64,000 nt of DNA, from the NCBI GenBank assembly GCA_027622655.1, contig JAQBYI010000004.1:1-64000 (forward strand), in the 5' to 3' direction. The number at the start of each line of letters is the position of its first letter. Positions within the stretch are counted from its first letter, which is position 1. Of the stretch, positions 28,540 to 38,096 are shown one piece after another. The position numbers and the translations under genes were made by a program. The notes below the pieces were generated by a model that had not been told where the DNA came from, searched no databases, and worked only from the letters and a program-made list of their open reading frames with translations. This DNA comes from Gemmatimonadota bacterium (lineage in GTDB: Bacteria; Gemmatimonadota; Gemmatimonadetes; Gemmatimonadales; Gemmatimonadaceae).

Positions 28540-30138
28540 TCAGGGTACGATGCGCTTCACGGTCGGATACTTGATGCCGAGCTGCTCCAGATACGTCGCG
28601 AACTTAGTGGGATCGTAGTAGAACTTTTTCATCTCTTCGCGATACGGCGCCATTTTGTCGGCGTTGAGCCAGATGGCCGGCATGTCGGTCGGCCCGATTA
28701 GCGGTTCATACTTCGTGTCCTTCGTCTGCACGTCGCGGAAGTAGCTCCACGCGTCGGTCACCACTTTCGGTGTGAGCAGCAGGTCGAGAATCGTCATCGC
28801 CTGCACCTTGGCTCCCGCCACCACGCCCTTGTGCGCGATCGGCGTGGCCATCGCGATGCTGTTGACCCAGTTGTGCCCCGGCAGTCCGGGAATGTTGGCG
28901 GGAAACCGAAGCGTGACCATCGGCACGTTCCAGCTCACGTCGCCGATGTCGTCCGATCCGCGCCCGCCGGCCGCACGTTCCGCCTCGTCCGGATCGCGCA
29001 ATGGCGAAACCGTGGTTGCCAATCCGTCGGCCGGCGAGCCGATTTCACGTTGCACGGATTTCGCGAGCAGCTGATCGTCGGCGCTCCACGCTGGCAAGCC
29101 CACGGCGACCGCGTTGGCGTGCATTACTTCCGCGACCGGCTTGTTCTGGTGAATGCGCCACGCTGAACCGATGATCTGCGCGCTCTTGAGCTCCGTGCCG
29201 GTCATCATTGCCGCGCCTTCGGCCTTCTTCTTGGCGTCTGCGAACATCTCGTTCACGCGTGCGTGCTCCGGACTCCTGAAATAGAACCAGATCGAAGCGG
29301 TGGGCGGCACGACGTTCGGCTGGTCGCCGCCATCGGGGATGATGTAGTGCGACCGCTGCGCGGGCTCCATGTGTTCGCGCTGGAATTCCCAGCTTTGCGC
29401 CATCAGCATCACGGCATCGAGAGCACTCTTGCCGCGCCACGGCGCGCCGGCCGCGTGCGCGCTGGAGCCCTTGAAGTTGAACTTCGCCGAGATCAGATAG
29501 AGCGATGGTGCGAGGCCCCACTCGATGCCGAAGTTGTCGCTCACGTGCGCAAAGAGCGTGACGTCGACGTCCTTGAACACGCCGGCGCGCACGAGAAATG
29601 CCTTGGAGCCGAGTTGCTCCTCGGCGACGCCGGGCCAGAGCACGAGCGTTCCCGGAATCTTGTCGCGCTCCATGATCTTCTTCACCGCGAGCGCGGCCGC
29701 AATCTGCAGCGGCATTCCGGAGTTGTGGCCTTCGCCGTGCCCGGGTGCGCCACTGATGATCGGGTCGTGGTAGCCGACGCCGGGCTTGTTGCTGGCCTGC
29801 GGGATGTCGTCGATGTCGGAGCCGAGCGAGATCACCGGCTTGCCGGAACCCCAGCGTGCGACGAACTGCGTGGGCATGCCTGCGACGCCGCGCTCAACCG
29901 TGAATCCGTTCTTCTCGAGAATCCCGCTGAGGTACTTCGACGTCTCGAACTCCTGGAATCCGAGTTCGCCGAACGAGTAGACCTGATCCACCATCTCCTG
30001 GATCATCTTCGCCTGGCCGCCAATCTCCCGCGCGACCTCGGCTTTGAGTGCCGCGAGCCGCGCATCCTGAGCGGACGATGATTGCGGAAGTCCGATGAGC
30101 AGCGCTGCGCACGCGACTGCGAAGTGTCGTGTCTTCAT
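28540..30138 (-). CDS. M20-family amidohydrolase, AbgB-like, copy 2
   Basis: A 532-aa exported metallohydrolase (signal peptide 1-23, ending SSAQ). The M20 zinc site appears as LGSDIDDIPQ and GHGEGHNSGMPL, where the usual HACGHDGH of carboxypeptidases is replaced by a variant, as in p-aminobenzoyl-glutamate hydrolase-like proteins. WPGVAEEQLGSKA carries the catalytic EE pair and GSSAHAAGAPWRGKSALDA the dimerisation-domain histidine. The C-terminal block LPGHNW precedes the last zinc ligand. It follows its paralogue by 56 bases on the same strand. Probably cleaves a small amide in the periplasm. Confidence 0.85.
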   Translation of the reverse strand: MKTRHFAVACAALLIGLPQSSSAQDARLAALKAEVAREIGGQAKMIQEMVDQVYSFGELGFQEFETSKYLSGILEKNGFTVERGVAGMPTQFVARWGSGKPVISLGSDIDDIPQASNKPGVGYHDPIISGAPGHGEGHNSGMPLQIAAALAVKKIMERDKIPGTLVLWPGVAEEQLGSKAFLVRAGVFKDVDVTLFAHVSDNFGIEWGLAPSLYLISAKFNFKGSSAHAAGAPWRGKSALDAVMLMAQSWEFQREHMEPAQRSHYIIPDGGDQPNVVPPTASIWFYFRSPEHARVNEMFADAKKKAEGAAMMTGTELKSAQIIGSAWRIHQNKPVAEVMHANAVAVGLPAWSADDQLLAKSVQREIGSPADGLATTVSPLRDPDEAERAAGGRGSDDIGDVSWNVPMVTLRFPANIPGLPGHNWVNSIAMATPIAHKGVVAGAKVQAMTILDLLLTPKVVTDAWSYFRDVQTKDTKYEPLIGPTDMPAIWLNADKMAPYREEMKKFYYDPTKFATYLEQLGIKYPTVKRIVP

Positions 30139-30194
30139 ACGTTTGTAGTTCCGAAAAAAAGGAAACGCGAAGCCGGCTCAGATTAGCGGCCAAC

Positions 30195-31847
30195 TCAGGG
30201 GACGATGCCGCGCACCGTCGGGTACTTGATCCCGAGTTGCTGCAGGTACGTTTCGAACTTCGTTTCGTCGTAATAGAACGGCGCCTGCAGCGGCCGGTAC
30301 TTCGCCATCTTTTCCTGATTGAGCCAGATGGGCGGCTGGTCGGTGGCCGAGCAGAAGCACTTGTACTTCGTGTCCTTCGTCTGGACGTCGTTGAAGTACG
30401 ACCATGCGTCGGTAACGAGTTTCGGCGTGAGCAGGATGTCGAGCATCGTCATCGCCTGAACCTTTGCGCCGGCGACGACACCCTTGTGCGCGATCGGCGT
30501 GGCCATTGCGACTGCGTTCGCCCAATTGTGGCCCGGCGCGCCCGGAATGTTCGACGGGAAGCGCAGCGTGATCGTCGGGACGGACCAGCTCACGTCGCCG
30601 ATGTCGTCGGAGCCGCCGCCGGTGAAGTTCCCGCTGGGTCCGCCCAGCCCGCCGCCCAGTTCTGTCGGGAGGCCGCTCTCACGCACGCCGAGTTCGCGCT
30701 GCAGTCCCTTGGCGAGCGTCTGGTCGTTCGCGTCCCACGTGGGCATTCCGACCTTCGTGATGTTCTGGTACATCGCCTCGGCAACGGGGCGCGAGAAGTG
30801 TCCGCTCCAGCCCGAGCCGACCATCATCACCGTGTCCAGCTTGGTGCCGGTCATTTCTGCGGCGGCGCGCGCCTTCTTGATGCCGTCCAGGTACATCGGC
30901 ATCGTCGTTTCATAGTTCTGGTTGCGGAAATAGAACCAGATCGACGACGTCGGCGGCACGACGTTTGGCTGGTCGCCGCCGTCGAGGATGATGTAGTGCG
31001 AGCGCTGCGCGGTCACCATGTGCTCGCGCTGGAACTCCCAGCTGTTGGCCATCAGCATCACGGCGTCGAGCGCGCTGTTCCCGCGCCACGGCGCGCCGGC
31101 TGCGTGGGCGCTTGAGCCGGCGAATTTGAAGATCGCCGAAATCAGGGCGCTGGAGCCCGACTGGCCCCACGACACGCCGAGGTTGCTGCTGACGTGCGTG
31201 AAGAGCGTGATGTCGACGTCCTTGAACACGCCGGCGCGGACGAGCCAGGCCTTGCCGCTCATCAGCTCCTCGGCGACGCCAGGCCAGAGGACGAGCGTGC
31301 CGGGAATCTTGTCGCGCTCCATGATCCGCTTCACCACGATGGCAGCCGCGATGTTGAGCGGCATGCCGGAATTGTGGCCCTCGCCGTGGCCGAACGCGCC
31401 CTCGACGAGCGGGTCGTGCCAGCCGACGCCCGGCTTGTTGGACGCCTGCGGGATGTCGTCGATGTCGGAGCCGAGCGAGATCACCGGCTTGCCCGAACCC
31501 CACCTGGCGACGAAGGCCGTCGGCATGCCGGCGACGTTGCGCTCGATCTTGAAGCCGTTCTTCTCTAGGACGCCGGTGAGGTACTTCACCGTCTCGAACT
31601 CCTGGAAGCCGGGCTCGGCGAAGGAGAAGACCTTGTCCACCATCACCTGAATGAGCTTGGCCTCCTTGTCGATGGCGGCGGAGGCCTCGGCCTTCAGCTT
31701 CTCGAGCTGCGGTGTGCCGTCGTACTTGTACATGATGTTCTCGGCGGCGTTACCGCCACCACCGCGACCGCCGCGGCCCTGGGCCGAGAGCAGTGCGGGA
31801 GAGACCAGCGCGAGGGCGAGAACGAGGGAGAGAATGCGGCGGGGCAT
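30195..31847 (-). CDS. M20-family amidohydrolase, AbgB-like, copy 1
   Basis: A 550-aa exported paralogue of the next gene, sharing long identical stretches such as SLGSDIDDIPQASNKPGV and KDTKY. A signal peptide (1-22) is followed by a Gly/Arg-rich linker (GRGGRGGGG). The metal motif is again GHGEGHNSGMPL and the catalytic pair is in GVAEELMSGKA. Copy 1 has an additional loop with Gly-Gly (LPTELGGGLGGPSGN) before GGSDDIGDVSW. AAAGGAG precedes the ATG at good distance. The two genes are a tandem duplication that has diverged, perhaps with different amide substrates. Confidence 0.85.
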   Translation of the reverse strand: MPRRILSLVLALALVSPALLSAQGRGGRGGGGNAAENIMYKYDGTPQLEKLKAEASAAIDKEAKLIQVMVDKVFSFAEPGFQEFETVKYLTGVLEKNGFKIERNVAGMPTAFVARWGSGKPVISLGSDIDDIPQASNKPGVGWHDPLVEGAFGHGEGHNSGMPLNIAAAIVVKRIMERDKIPGTLVLWPGVAEELMSGKAWLVRAGVFKDVDITLFTHVSSNLGVSWGQSGSSALISAIFKFAGSSAHAAGAPWRGNSALDAVMLMANSWEFQREHMVTAQRSHYIILDGGDQPNVVPPTSSIWFYFRNQNYETTMPMYLDGIKKARAAAEMTGTKLDTVMMVGSGWSGHFSRPVAEAMYQNITKVGMPTWDANDQTLAKGLQRELGVRESGLPTELGGGLGGPSGNFTGGGSDDIGDVSWSVPTITLRFPSNIPGAPGHNWANAVAMATPIAHKGVVAGAKVQAMTMLDILLTPKLVTDAWSYFNDVQTKDTKYKCFCSATDQPPIWLNQEKMAKYRPLQAPFYYDETKFETYLQQLGIKYPTVRGIVP

Positions 31848-31948
31848 CGGTCCTTCTCCTTTATGGTGTTCGAGTGGGGCAATTGTCAGAAAATACGGTC
31901 TGTGGCCGCTGGGCGCGACTTTGGCTGGCTACGGGACTTGATGGGGGC

Positions 31949-31973
31949 CGCAGAGCACGCAGACCACGCAGAA
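31949..31973. repeat. Short CGCAGA direct repeats
   Basis: Three near-copies of CGCAGANCA with a 9-base period in the gap between the kinase and M20 genes. The style recalls CGCAGAG-type dispersed repeats seen in many environmental genomes; only one cluster is seen here. Confidence 0.4.
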
Positions 31974-31983
31974 ACAACAACTG

Positions 31984-34900
31984 CTATGGGACCTTTGTGG
32001 TCTTTGGAGAGTCGGGAGTTCCACCCAGTCGGGTGATGCGCGCACGAGCGTCGTCCAACTGCGGCTTGGCCTCCGGCGGTGCGTGATCGTAGACGCCGAG
32101 GAAAATCGTCGCAAAGCGGATCGCCGCCTCCTTGTTTCCAAGTCCTTCCGCCACACGCGACCGCTGGAGTTGGGTAGCCGCGAATACGCTCGACGCGGCG
32201 TCGGCGGCTGGGCCTATGAGATAGCCTTCTGAAAACCGCAACAGCGAGTCGGCAGGTGCGTACCGCTGGTGCTCCGCCAACCACTGGGCGCCGAGGAGTC
32301 GGTCCATTGCGAGCGCGGGCCAAACCTTGTTGTCAAGCAGATTTTCGCCATGATAGCGCTCCAGCACGAGCAGCGATTCGGCGGCGGCAGCGGTATTCCC
32401 GGCACGGCCGAGCCCGATGGCACGGAGCGACCGCACTGCGATCTGAGCACTTCGGAGCGTATCTCGCGCAAGCGCAGTAACCTGTTGCCTGAGTGCGGCC
32501 GAATCTCCACGCACAAGGGCGTTCGCGCCGGCAACCCATCTCGCCTCGACGACTTCAGCCGGAGCGGCAGCGGGATCGGTCAGCGTGGCAAGGACCAACT
32601 CGGTGGTGATGGGGCTCGGGACGGTGAGTCCCTGCAACTCGGAAGCCACCCGCCAGCGTGCGAGTTGCCGGAAAACCCGCGTGCGCTGTGTGGAAGGAGT
32701 GTTCGTCCTGACGGACTCCACGGCGCCGTCCAGGACGTCAACCTGGCCGTGCATGATGGCGACGGCCATCACGGCCGGGGAGGACAATACGGATACGCCG
32801 CCTCCGCCGCCGGGCGCCGCGTACCGATTCAGCAGGTCATCGCGCCGTGCCATCATCTCTGGCCGCTGCGGCAGGGCCGCACTGACGGTCATGAAGCTCG
32901 TGGGGCTATATGCGAACCGCGTGAGCGAATCGCGCGCGCTCTCTCGCGCCACCGCGTTGACCTGGGCCGGCGTCGTGACGCTTGTCGCGAACATCAAGTC
33001 GGCGGCCTGCGTCCGCGATGAGCCCAGCGGGTGGGCCTCGCTGCGCACGAGCGAGTCGTAGCGGAAAGCCGCCGCGCCTGCGGCCGCGACGTCGCCGGCC
33101 GCGAGCGTCGTCCACGCGACATGCGAAGCGGCCTCCAGGTCCGAAGGCATCAGTTCCGCGAGCCGACGCCACGGTGCAATGGCTTCCTTCACCTGGTGGC
33201 CGGACTCCGTCGCCCAGTGCGCCAGGAAGTCGGCGCGGGCAAGCAGTGCCGCCGGATAGTCCGGATAACGCGCCAGTAGTGCGTCGAGTCGCAGCAAGTA
33301 CTCCGACTGCGTTGCCGACGTACCAACGGCGTTCATGAGGAGGCGCTCGCGCTCGGGAAGATCGTCCAGGTGCCGTGACAGGCGAGCGCTGATCGTGGTA
33401 TCGACTGACTGTGAGAGCCAGTTGCGCGCGAGAATGTACTGATAGTGCGCGAACCAGAACGTGGTGTCCGCATCAATCGCCCGGCGGTAGGCCTCGGCGG
33501 CTTCAATGGGGCCACCGCGGGCAAAGAGGCGCTCGCCCTCGAGGAACTCGCGCAATGCCGTTGGGGAGTGTGTCGCGATAGACACGGCATTCGGCGTCGG
33601 CGCCGATCCCTTACTCCAGATCTTCCTGAGCAGTCCCCACGTCAGCGAGTCCGTCAGCGCGGAAAGACTGTCGAGCGGAACCGACGCGCTCAGCCTCGCC
33701 GTGGGCGTGGACGGCGAGTTGACATCGTACAGCGTGAGATCGGCGCGCATCTGGGTGCCGGCGCGCGCGAGCGTTCCGTGCACGACGCTGCGCGCGCCGA
33801 GTTTTCGCGCGATGTCAACGGCATCGTCAACCGAGAGCAGTGCACCCTTCGCCTTGGCGTGGCTGAGCACGGACATGGCGTCGGCCACGCGGATCTCGCC
33901 GACGCCATCGAGATTGGCACTCATCGTGCTGACGAGGTTCTGGCCCAGCCGGACGAGCGCGGTGTCGCCGTCAGCGACGGAGAACGGCGTGATGGCGAGC
34001 GACTGCGCGCTGACGATGACGTTCGGGCGCATGGCGAACCACGCGGCCACGGCGGCAACCATGACGAGCGCAGCGGCGGCAATGAGCGGCGTCTTCGAAC
34101 GGCGCGGCACGGCGGCGGGCATCGGTGCCGACGGAGTCGCGGCGGCGGCGGCCTGCGTTCCGCCGGGCGTCGAGACGGCCTCGAGCACGGCCATCATCTC
34201 GCCCGCGCTCTGAGGGCGCTTGTCGGGATCCTTCTCCAGCGCGCGCATCACCACTTCGGCCAGTGCGTCGGGCACATCGCTGCGGCGTTGCTTGATAGGC
34301 GTGGGCGCGTCGGCCAGATGCGCTTTCAATAGTTGTGACGGCGTTCCGGAAAATGGCGGTGCGCCGGTGATCATCTCGTACGCGACGACGGCTGTGGCGT
34401 AGAGGTCGGCCCGGTGATCCGTCGTCGGATCGGCCGCCGCCTGCTCGGGCGCCATGTACGCCGGCGTACCGAGCGCGATTCCGATGGAGGTGAGCTCGCC
34501 CGACGTGCCTGAATCCTGCAGCGCCTTCGACACGCCGAAATCGGCAACCACCGCGTGCCCGGCGCCGATGAGGATGTTGTCAGGCTTGATGTCGCGATGA
34601 ATGACGCCGTGCTTATGCGCGAAGGCGAGCGCATCAAGCGTTTCACGCAGAATGCGCACCACATCGCTGATCTTCATCGGGCCTTCGCGCGCTATCTGTG
34701 CACGCAACGGTTCGCCCGAAATGAACGGCATCACATAGAACAGAGCGCCCTCTGCATCGCCCGCAGAAAGGAGCGGCACAACGTGGGGATGCTGCAGCTT
34801 GGCGACGAGTTGGATTTCGCGGCGGAACCTGTCCGCGCTCACACCGGCCGACATCTCGACCGAGAGCACCTTGACCACGACCTGACGGTCGAGCGTCAGG

Positions 34901-35007
34901 TCGGTCGTGAGAAAGACCCGCGACATCCCACCGCCACCGAGTTCCCGGTCAATCCGGAAGGCGGCGCCGAGCGTACGCTGGAGGGCGTCTTGGAGGGGGG
35001 TCGTCAA
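31984..35007 (-). CDS. Ser/Thr protein kinase with TPR-like sensor
   Basis: A 1007-aa membrane kinase. Residues about 15-275 are an Hanks-type domain: GGGGMSRVFL (glycine loop), VVVKVL (ATP-anchoring Lys), HRDIKPDN (catalytic loop Asp), DFGVSK (Mg2+ Asp) and GTPAYMAPEQ (activation segment end). A Pro/Ala linker and one membrane helix follow (about 307-325, ending FAMRP). The outside part has an FlgO-like segment (SLAITPF to GTLARAGTQMRADLTLYD) and then a long helical TPR-like region to the end. This layout is common in Gemmatimonadota and Acidobacteriota and is thought to sense signals outside the cytoplasm. The last residues run into a repeat-like sequence. Confidence 0.9.
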   Translation of the reverse strand: MTTPLQDALQRTLGAAFRIDRELGGGGMSRVFLTTDLTLDRQVVVKVLSVEMSAGVSADRFRREIQLVAKLQHPHVVPLLSAGDAEGALFYVMPFISGEPLRAQIAREGPMKISDVVRILRETLDALAFAHKHGVIHRDIKPDNILIGAGHAVVADFGVSKALQDSGTSGELTSIGIALGTPAYMAPEQAAADPTTDHRADLYATAVVAYEMITGAPPFSGTPSQLLKAHLADAPTPIKQRRSDVPDALAEVVMRALEKDPDKRPQSAGEMMAVLEAVSTPGGTQAAAAATPSAPMPAAVPRRSKTPLIAAAALVMVAAVAAWFAMRPNVIVSAQSLAITPFSVADGDTALVRLGQNLVSTMSANLDGVGEIRVADAMSVLSHAKAKGALLSVDDAVDIARKLGARSVVHGTLARAGTQMRADLTLYDVNSPSTPTARLSASVPLDSLSALTDSLTWGLLRKIWSKGSAPTPNAVSIATHSPTALREFLEGERLFARGGPIEAAEAYRRAIDADTTFWFAHYQYILARNWLSQSVDTTISARLSRHLDDLPERERLLMNAVGTSATQSEYLLRLDALLARYPDYPAALLARADFLAHWATESGHQVKEAIAPWRRLAELMPSDLEAASHVAWTTLAAGDVAAAGAAAFRYDSLVRSEAHPLGSSRTQAADLMFATSVTTPAQVNAVARESARDSLTRFAYSPTSFMTVSAALPQRPEMMARRDDLLNRYAAPGGGGGVSVLSSPAVMAVAIMHGQVDVLDGAVESVRTNTPSTQRTRVFRQLARWRVASELQGLTVPSPITTELVLATLTDPAAAPAEVVEARWVAGANALVRGDSAALRQQVTALARDTLRSAQIAVRSLRAIGLGRAGNTAAAAESLLVLERYHGENLLDNKVWPALAMDRLLGAQWLAEHQRYAPADSLLRFSEGYLIGPAADAASSVFAATQLQRSRVAEGLGNKEAAIRFATIFLGVYDHAPPEAKPQLDDARARITRLGGTPDSPKTTKVP

Positions 35008-35035
35008 TAGGTCCGTGGTCGGGGGCTACGTGAAG

Positions 35036-36412
35036 CTATGAATCACGCCGACGCCGCACCAGACGACGGGTTATCAGGTAGATCGGGTAACTCGCCACGA
35101 GCACATAGAGCGAGTTGACGGTATTGGCCCGGTCGGTCACAAAGCTCCCGACCAGAAACGCAACGGCCGCAGCGAGCAGCAGGCCGGTCACGTACGGATA
35201 TCCCCACGCGCGATACGCGCGCGGCGTGTCGGGCTCGGTGCGGCGAAGCACAAAGATCGCGAGGAAGTTCACGCCGTACTGCATCACGTAGAAGAAGGCC
35301 GCGAGCGCGACGACCGTCGCAAAAGTTCCGCTCACGACCAGCGCGATGATGATGCCGAAACTGAGGAGCAGCGACAGTGTCGGCGTGCCGCCCTTGTTGA
35401 CCGTAGTGAACACACGCGGCATCAGCCCGTCCTCGGCGAGCGCGAACGGCACGCGCGAGCCCTGCATGATGATCGCGCTTACCGCGCCGAGCATGCTGAG
35501 AATCATCACCACACTCACGACGCGTTCGCCGGTCGGCCCGAACACCACATTCGCAGCGCCTGCAGCCGCAAAAGTTTGCTGCCCAAGCTGTTCGATGCCG
35601 AGTACGTAGAGAAACGCGGAGTTGAGCGCGAGGTAGACGGCCATGATGGCGACGACGCCCAGTGCCATTGCCCGCGGAATCTCGCGGCCCGGATCGCGCA
35701 CCTCGCCGCCGAAATAGACAACACCGTTCCAGCCATCGTACGTGTACGCCACGCTCTGAAACGAAATCACGAGCGCTGTCGTGAACGCCATCCCGACCGG
35801 GAGCGAGACAGTCGGTGTCGCAGCTGCCGCGGTCGCCACGGCTCCGCCCACCGGCGTCACGAAGAAGCAGGCCGCTGCCACGCCCAGTAGCGCGACGGTC
35901 TTGAACAGACTCAGCACCTGCTGCGTGCGATCGCCGGAGCGAACGCCAATCCAGTGAACGCCAACGAGCACGAGCGAAACAACCAGCGCGACCACCGTGG
36001 TCATATCTCCCATTGCCGGAACAAGCTGACCGGTCAGTTCTCCAATCGCGATCGAAACCGCCGCTGCGGCCGCGCAGGTCGAGATCCAGTCCGTGTATCC
36101 GATGACGAACCCGGGATACTCGCCGAATGCGCGTCTGGCGAAGACATAGTTGCCGCCGGAGCGCGGAATCATCACCGCCAGCTCGGCCATCGTCATCGCG
36201 CCGAAGAATGCGTAAATACCGCCGGCGATCCAGACGCCCAGGAAGAGTCCGGCCGATGGGAGCAGCGCAGCGACATCGCCCGGCGTGCGGAGGATTCCCG
36301 CGCCGATTGTGTTGCCCACAATGATGGCGACACCGAAGGCGACGCCGAGGACCTTGAGGAGTCCGCCGCGGGCGGGAGGCGAATCGGGAGCTGGCGAGGT
36401 CGCAGGTGGCAT
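35036..36412 (-). CDS. APC-family amino acid permease
   Basis: A 458-aa transporter with about 12 helices. GVAFGVAIIVGNTIGAGILRTPGDVA is TM1 with the unwound GxG substrate site of APC proteins, and YVFARRAFGEYPGFVIGYTDW is the TM3 region. AYTYDGWNGVVYFGGEVRDP is the conserved TM6-loop with E. It most resembles permeases for amino acids or polyamines of the L-type group; the substrate is not fixed. It lies 28 bases upstream of the kinase gene on the same strand, so co-expression is possible. Confidence 0.88.
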   Translation of the reverse strand: MPPATSPAPDSPPARGGLLKVLGVAFGVAIIVGNTIGAGILRTPGDVAALLPSAGLFLGVWIAGGIYAFFGAMTMAELAVMIPRSGGNYVFARRAFGEYPGFVIGYTDWISTCAAAAAVSIAIGELTGQLVPAMGDMTTVVALVVSLVLVGVHWIGVRSGDRTQQVLSLFKTVALLGVAAACFFVTPVGGAVATAAAATPTVSLPVGMAFTTALVISFQSVAYTYDGWNGVVYFGGEVRDPGREIPRAMALGVVAIMAVYLALNSAFLYVLGIEQLGQQTFAAAGAANVVFGPTGERVVSVVMILSMLGAVSAIIMQGSRVPFALAEDGLMPRVFTTVNKGGTPTLSLLLSFGIIIALVVSGTFATVVALAAFFYVMQYGVNFLAIFVLRRTEPDTPRAYRAWGYPYVTGLLLAAAVAFLVGSFVTDRANTVNSLYVLVASYPIYLITRRLVRRRRDS

Positions 36413-36419
36413 CGCGCGA

Positions 36420-36593
36420 AGTTACGGTGCTCACTTCCATGCCGCGAGCGATGCCGGCCTGATGATCGGTGCCGGCAGCGTGATCGCAGTGCTCGGGGGC
36501 CTGACGCTCGACATCCACGGATTCGGTGCGATCGTGCTGGGCCAGACGGTGTGGCTCGTCTGGGTCGGAATCGCGTTGCGGCGAGAGAGCTGA
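36420..36593 (+). pseudogene. Membrane-protein C-terminal remnant
   Basis: A 57-codon stretch that reads as two hydrophobic helices (LMIGAGSVIAVLGGLTL, then GAIVLGQTVWLVWVGIAL) ending RRES and a stop. There is no start of its own; upstream the frame runs antisense through the permease. It looks like the end of an integral membrane protein whose front was lost. Family not recognised. Confidence 0.45.
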
Positions 36594-36613
36594 GCCGCAG
36601 TATCGGCTCAGCT
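36588..36613. terminator. Bidirectional terminator hairpin
   Basis: Perfect 10-base arms AGCTGAGCCG and CGGCTCAGCT around a 6-base loop, at the junction of the membrane remnant and the ORF6N remnant, which converge. No strong T-run. Confidence 0.5.
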
Positions 36614-37012
36614 GTGCCCGCGCGCTCGCGCGGCCGGATCGACTCTGTTTACCACGAAACCGATTCGCCGTCGTGGCTCTTCTGCCTTGTCGGGGGCGGC
36701 GATCAATCGACGAATCGCGCCAAACAGTGTCGCAAACTGACCGTCATACTTTCGCTCGATCTCGGTGATCTTCGCGGTCAGTTCGATATGCGAGAGCGCC
36801 ATCGTCCGTAGCCGAACGAACGCTCGCATAATCGCGACGTTCACCGCGACCGCGCGTTTGCTCCGTAGCACACTGCTGAGCATGGCAATGCCGTGTTCCG
36901 TAAACACGCGTGGAGCGTAGCGCTGTCCGCCGTGTGAACTTGAGGTCACAATCTGTGACCTCAAGGTTGCTGCCTCGCGCGATGTCAGCCGGAACGCAAA
37001 GTCCGATGGAAA
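36608..37012 (-). pseudogene. Truncated ORF6N (KilA-N-type) protein
   Basis: The frame reads FPSDFAFRLTSREAATLRSQ, then IVTSSSHGGQRYAPRVFTEHGIAMLSS and VNVAIMRAFVRLR, the second part of an ORF6N DNA-binding domain, followed by the usual coiled C-terminus ending RRRIGFVV. About 35 N-terminal residues (the LDSDLAxLYGV part) are missing; upstream of FPSDF the frame has no similarity. ORF6N genes come from phages and mobile elements. Only the shorter reading from TTG 36964 (118 aa) is open as a gene. Confidence 0.65.
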
Positions 37013-37154
37013 CCAAGCATGACCCGCAGACCACGAACGAGGTGAATGCGATCACCTTGTGCGCGGCTTTCTGGCGCACGGACGGCCCCTGCACACGCCA
37101 CGGAACGCGATGGTTCCGACGCGGCGACCTTGAGATCGCAGATTGTGATTTCAA
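36940..37154. repeat. Duplicated 27-bp palindrome, ORF6N debris
   Basis: Two copies of a hairpin-forming sequence: at about 36940-36966 the arms CTTGAGGTCACA and TGTGACCTCAAG are perfect with a 3-base spacer; at about 37128-37154 the arms match at 10 of 12. Both encode the LRSQ/LKSQ segment of ORF6N on the minus strand. The second copy therefore marks a further, frame-broken ORF6N fragment in the 37.0-37.15 kb gap. Confidence 0.6.
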
Positions 37155-37177
37155 GTGTGTAGGCTCGCCGAAGGTCT

Positions 37178-38047
37178 CTACAGCGCCGTCAGAGCTTCGT
37201 AAGTCTCGGGCCGGCGGTCGCGGAAGAACTGCCAGACGTTCCGAACCTCGCGAATCATGTCGAGGTCGAGCTCAGCCGTGATCAGCTCCGTCTTGTCGCG
37301 CGAACCCTGCGCCACGAACTGGCCACGCGGGTCGCAGAAGTAACTCTGCCCGTAGAACTCGCCGATGTTCCACGGAGCTTCGATGCCCACGCGATTGACG
37401 GCACCGACGAAATACGCGTTCGCCACAGCGTGCGCGGGCTGCTCGAGTTTCCAGAGATACTCCGAGAGCCCCGCTACCGTCGCCGACGGATTGAACACTA
37501 TTTCTGCGCCGGCGAGCCCGAGCGCGCGCGCTCCCTCTGGGAAGTGGCGATCGTAGCAGATATACACGCCAATCGTCGCGTACTTCGTGCGGAAGACGGG
37601 ATACCCGAGATTGCCGGGCTTGAAGTAGAACTTTTCCCAGAATCCGGGCGCGGTGTGCGGAATGTGGTTCTTGCGATACTTGCCGAGGTATGAGCCGTCG
37701 GCGTCGATGACTGCTGCAGTGTTGTAGTACACACCCGTCACGTCCATTTCATACAGCGGCACGATGATGACCATCTTGTGTCGCTTGGCGATCTCCTGCA
37801 TCAGCTTCGTCGTTGGGCCGTCGGGAATGCTCTCTGTGTGTTCATACCACCGCGTGGACTGTTCGGCGCAGAAGTACGGGCCCGTGAAAATCTCCTGCAT
37901 GCAGAGAATCTGTACGCCGTCGCGGCCGGCCTGCTCGATGATCTCGAGGTGCTTGTTGAGGTTCGCTTCGCGAATGATCGGAAGCTTCTCGCCGGGGTCG
38001 CAGGCGTTGGTAGCCTGAATGAGGCCGCATTTGACGAGCCGTGGCAT
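37178..38047 (-). CDS. Beta-ureidopropionase (nitrilase superfamily)
   Basis: A 289-aa carbon-nitrogen hydrolase. The catalytic triad is visible: E in CMQEIFTGPYF, K in GKYRKNHIPH and C in GVYICYDRHFPEG. AWFE-like C-terminal parts (AVNRVGIEAPWNIGEFYGQS) match N-carbamoyl-beta-alanine amidohydrolases. It converts N-carbamoyl-beta-alanine to beta-alanine, CO2 and ammonia, the third step of reductive pyrimidine breakdown. It is the last gene of the operon led by mmsA, 49 bases after the transporter. Confidence 0.88.
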   Translation of the reverse strand: MPRLVKCGLIQATNACDPGEKLPIIREANLNKHLEIIEQAGRDGVQILCMQEIFTGPYFCAEQSTRWYEHTESIPDGPTTKLMQEIAKRHKMVIIVPLYEMDVTGVYYNTAAVIDADGSYLGKYRKNHIPHTAPGFWEKFYFKPGNLGYPVFRTKYATIGVYICYDRHFPEGARALGLAGAEIVFNPSATVAGLSEYLWKLEQPAHAVANAYFVGAVNRVGIEAPWNIGEFYGQSYFCDPRGQFVAQGSRDKTELITAELDLDMIREVRNVWQFFRDRRPETYEALTAL

Positions 38048-38096
38048 GATGAGTGGCGGGTCGGTGTGAGTCGGGTGTGCGCGCGTGGTGTAGCGG

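Noticed and set aside
29263-31115. Plus-strand frames opposite the M20 genes
   Set aside because: Shadows of the two paralogous enzymes; similarity between them merely mirrors the duplication.
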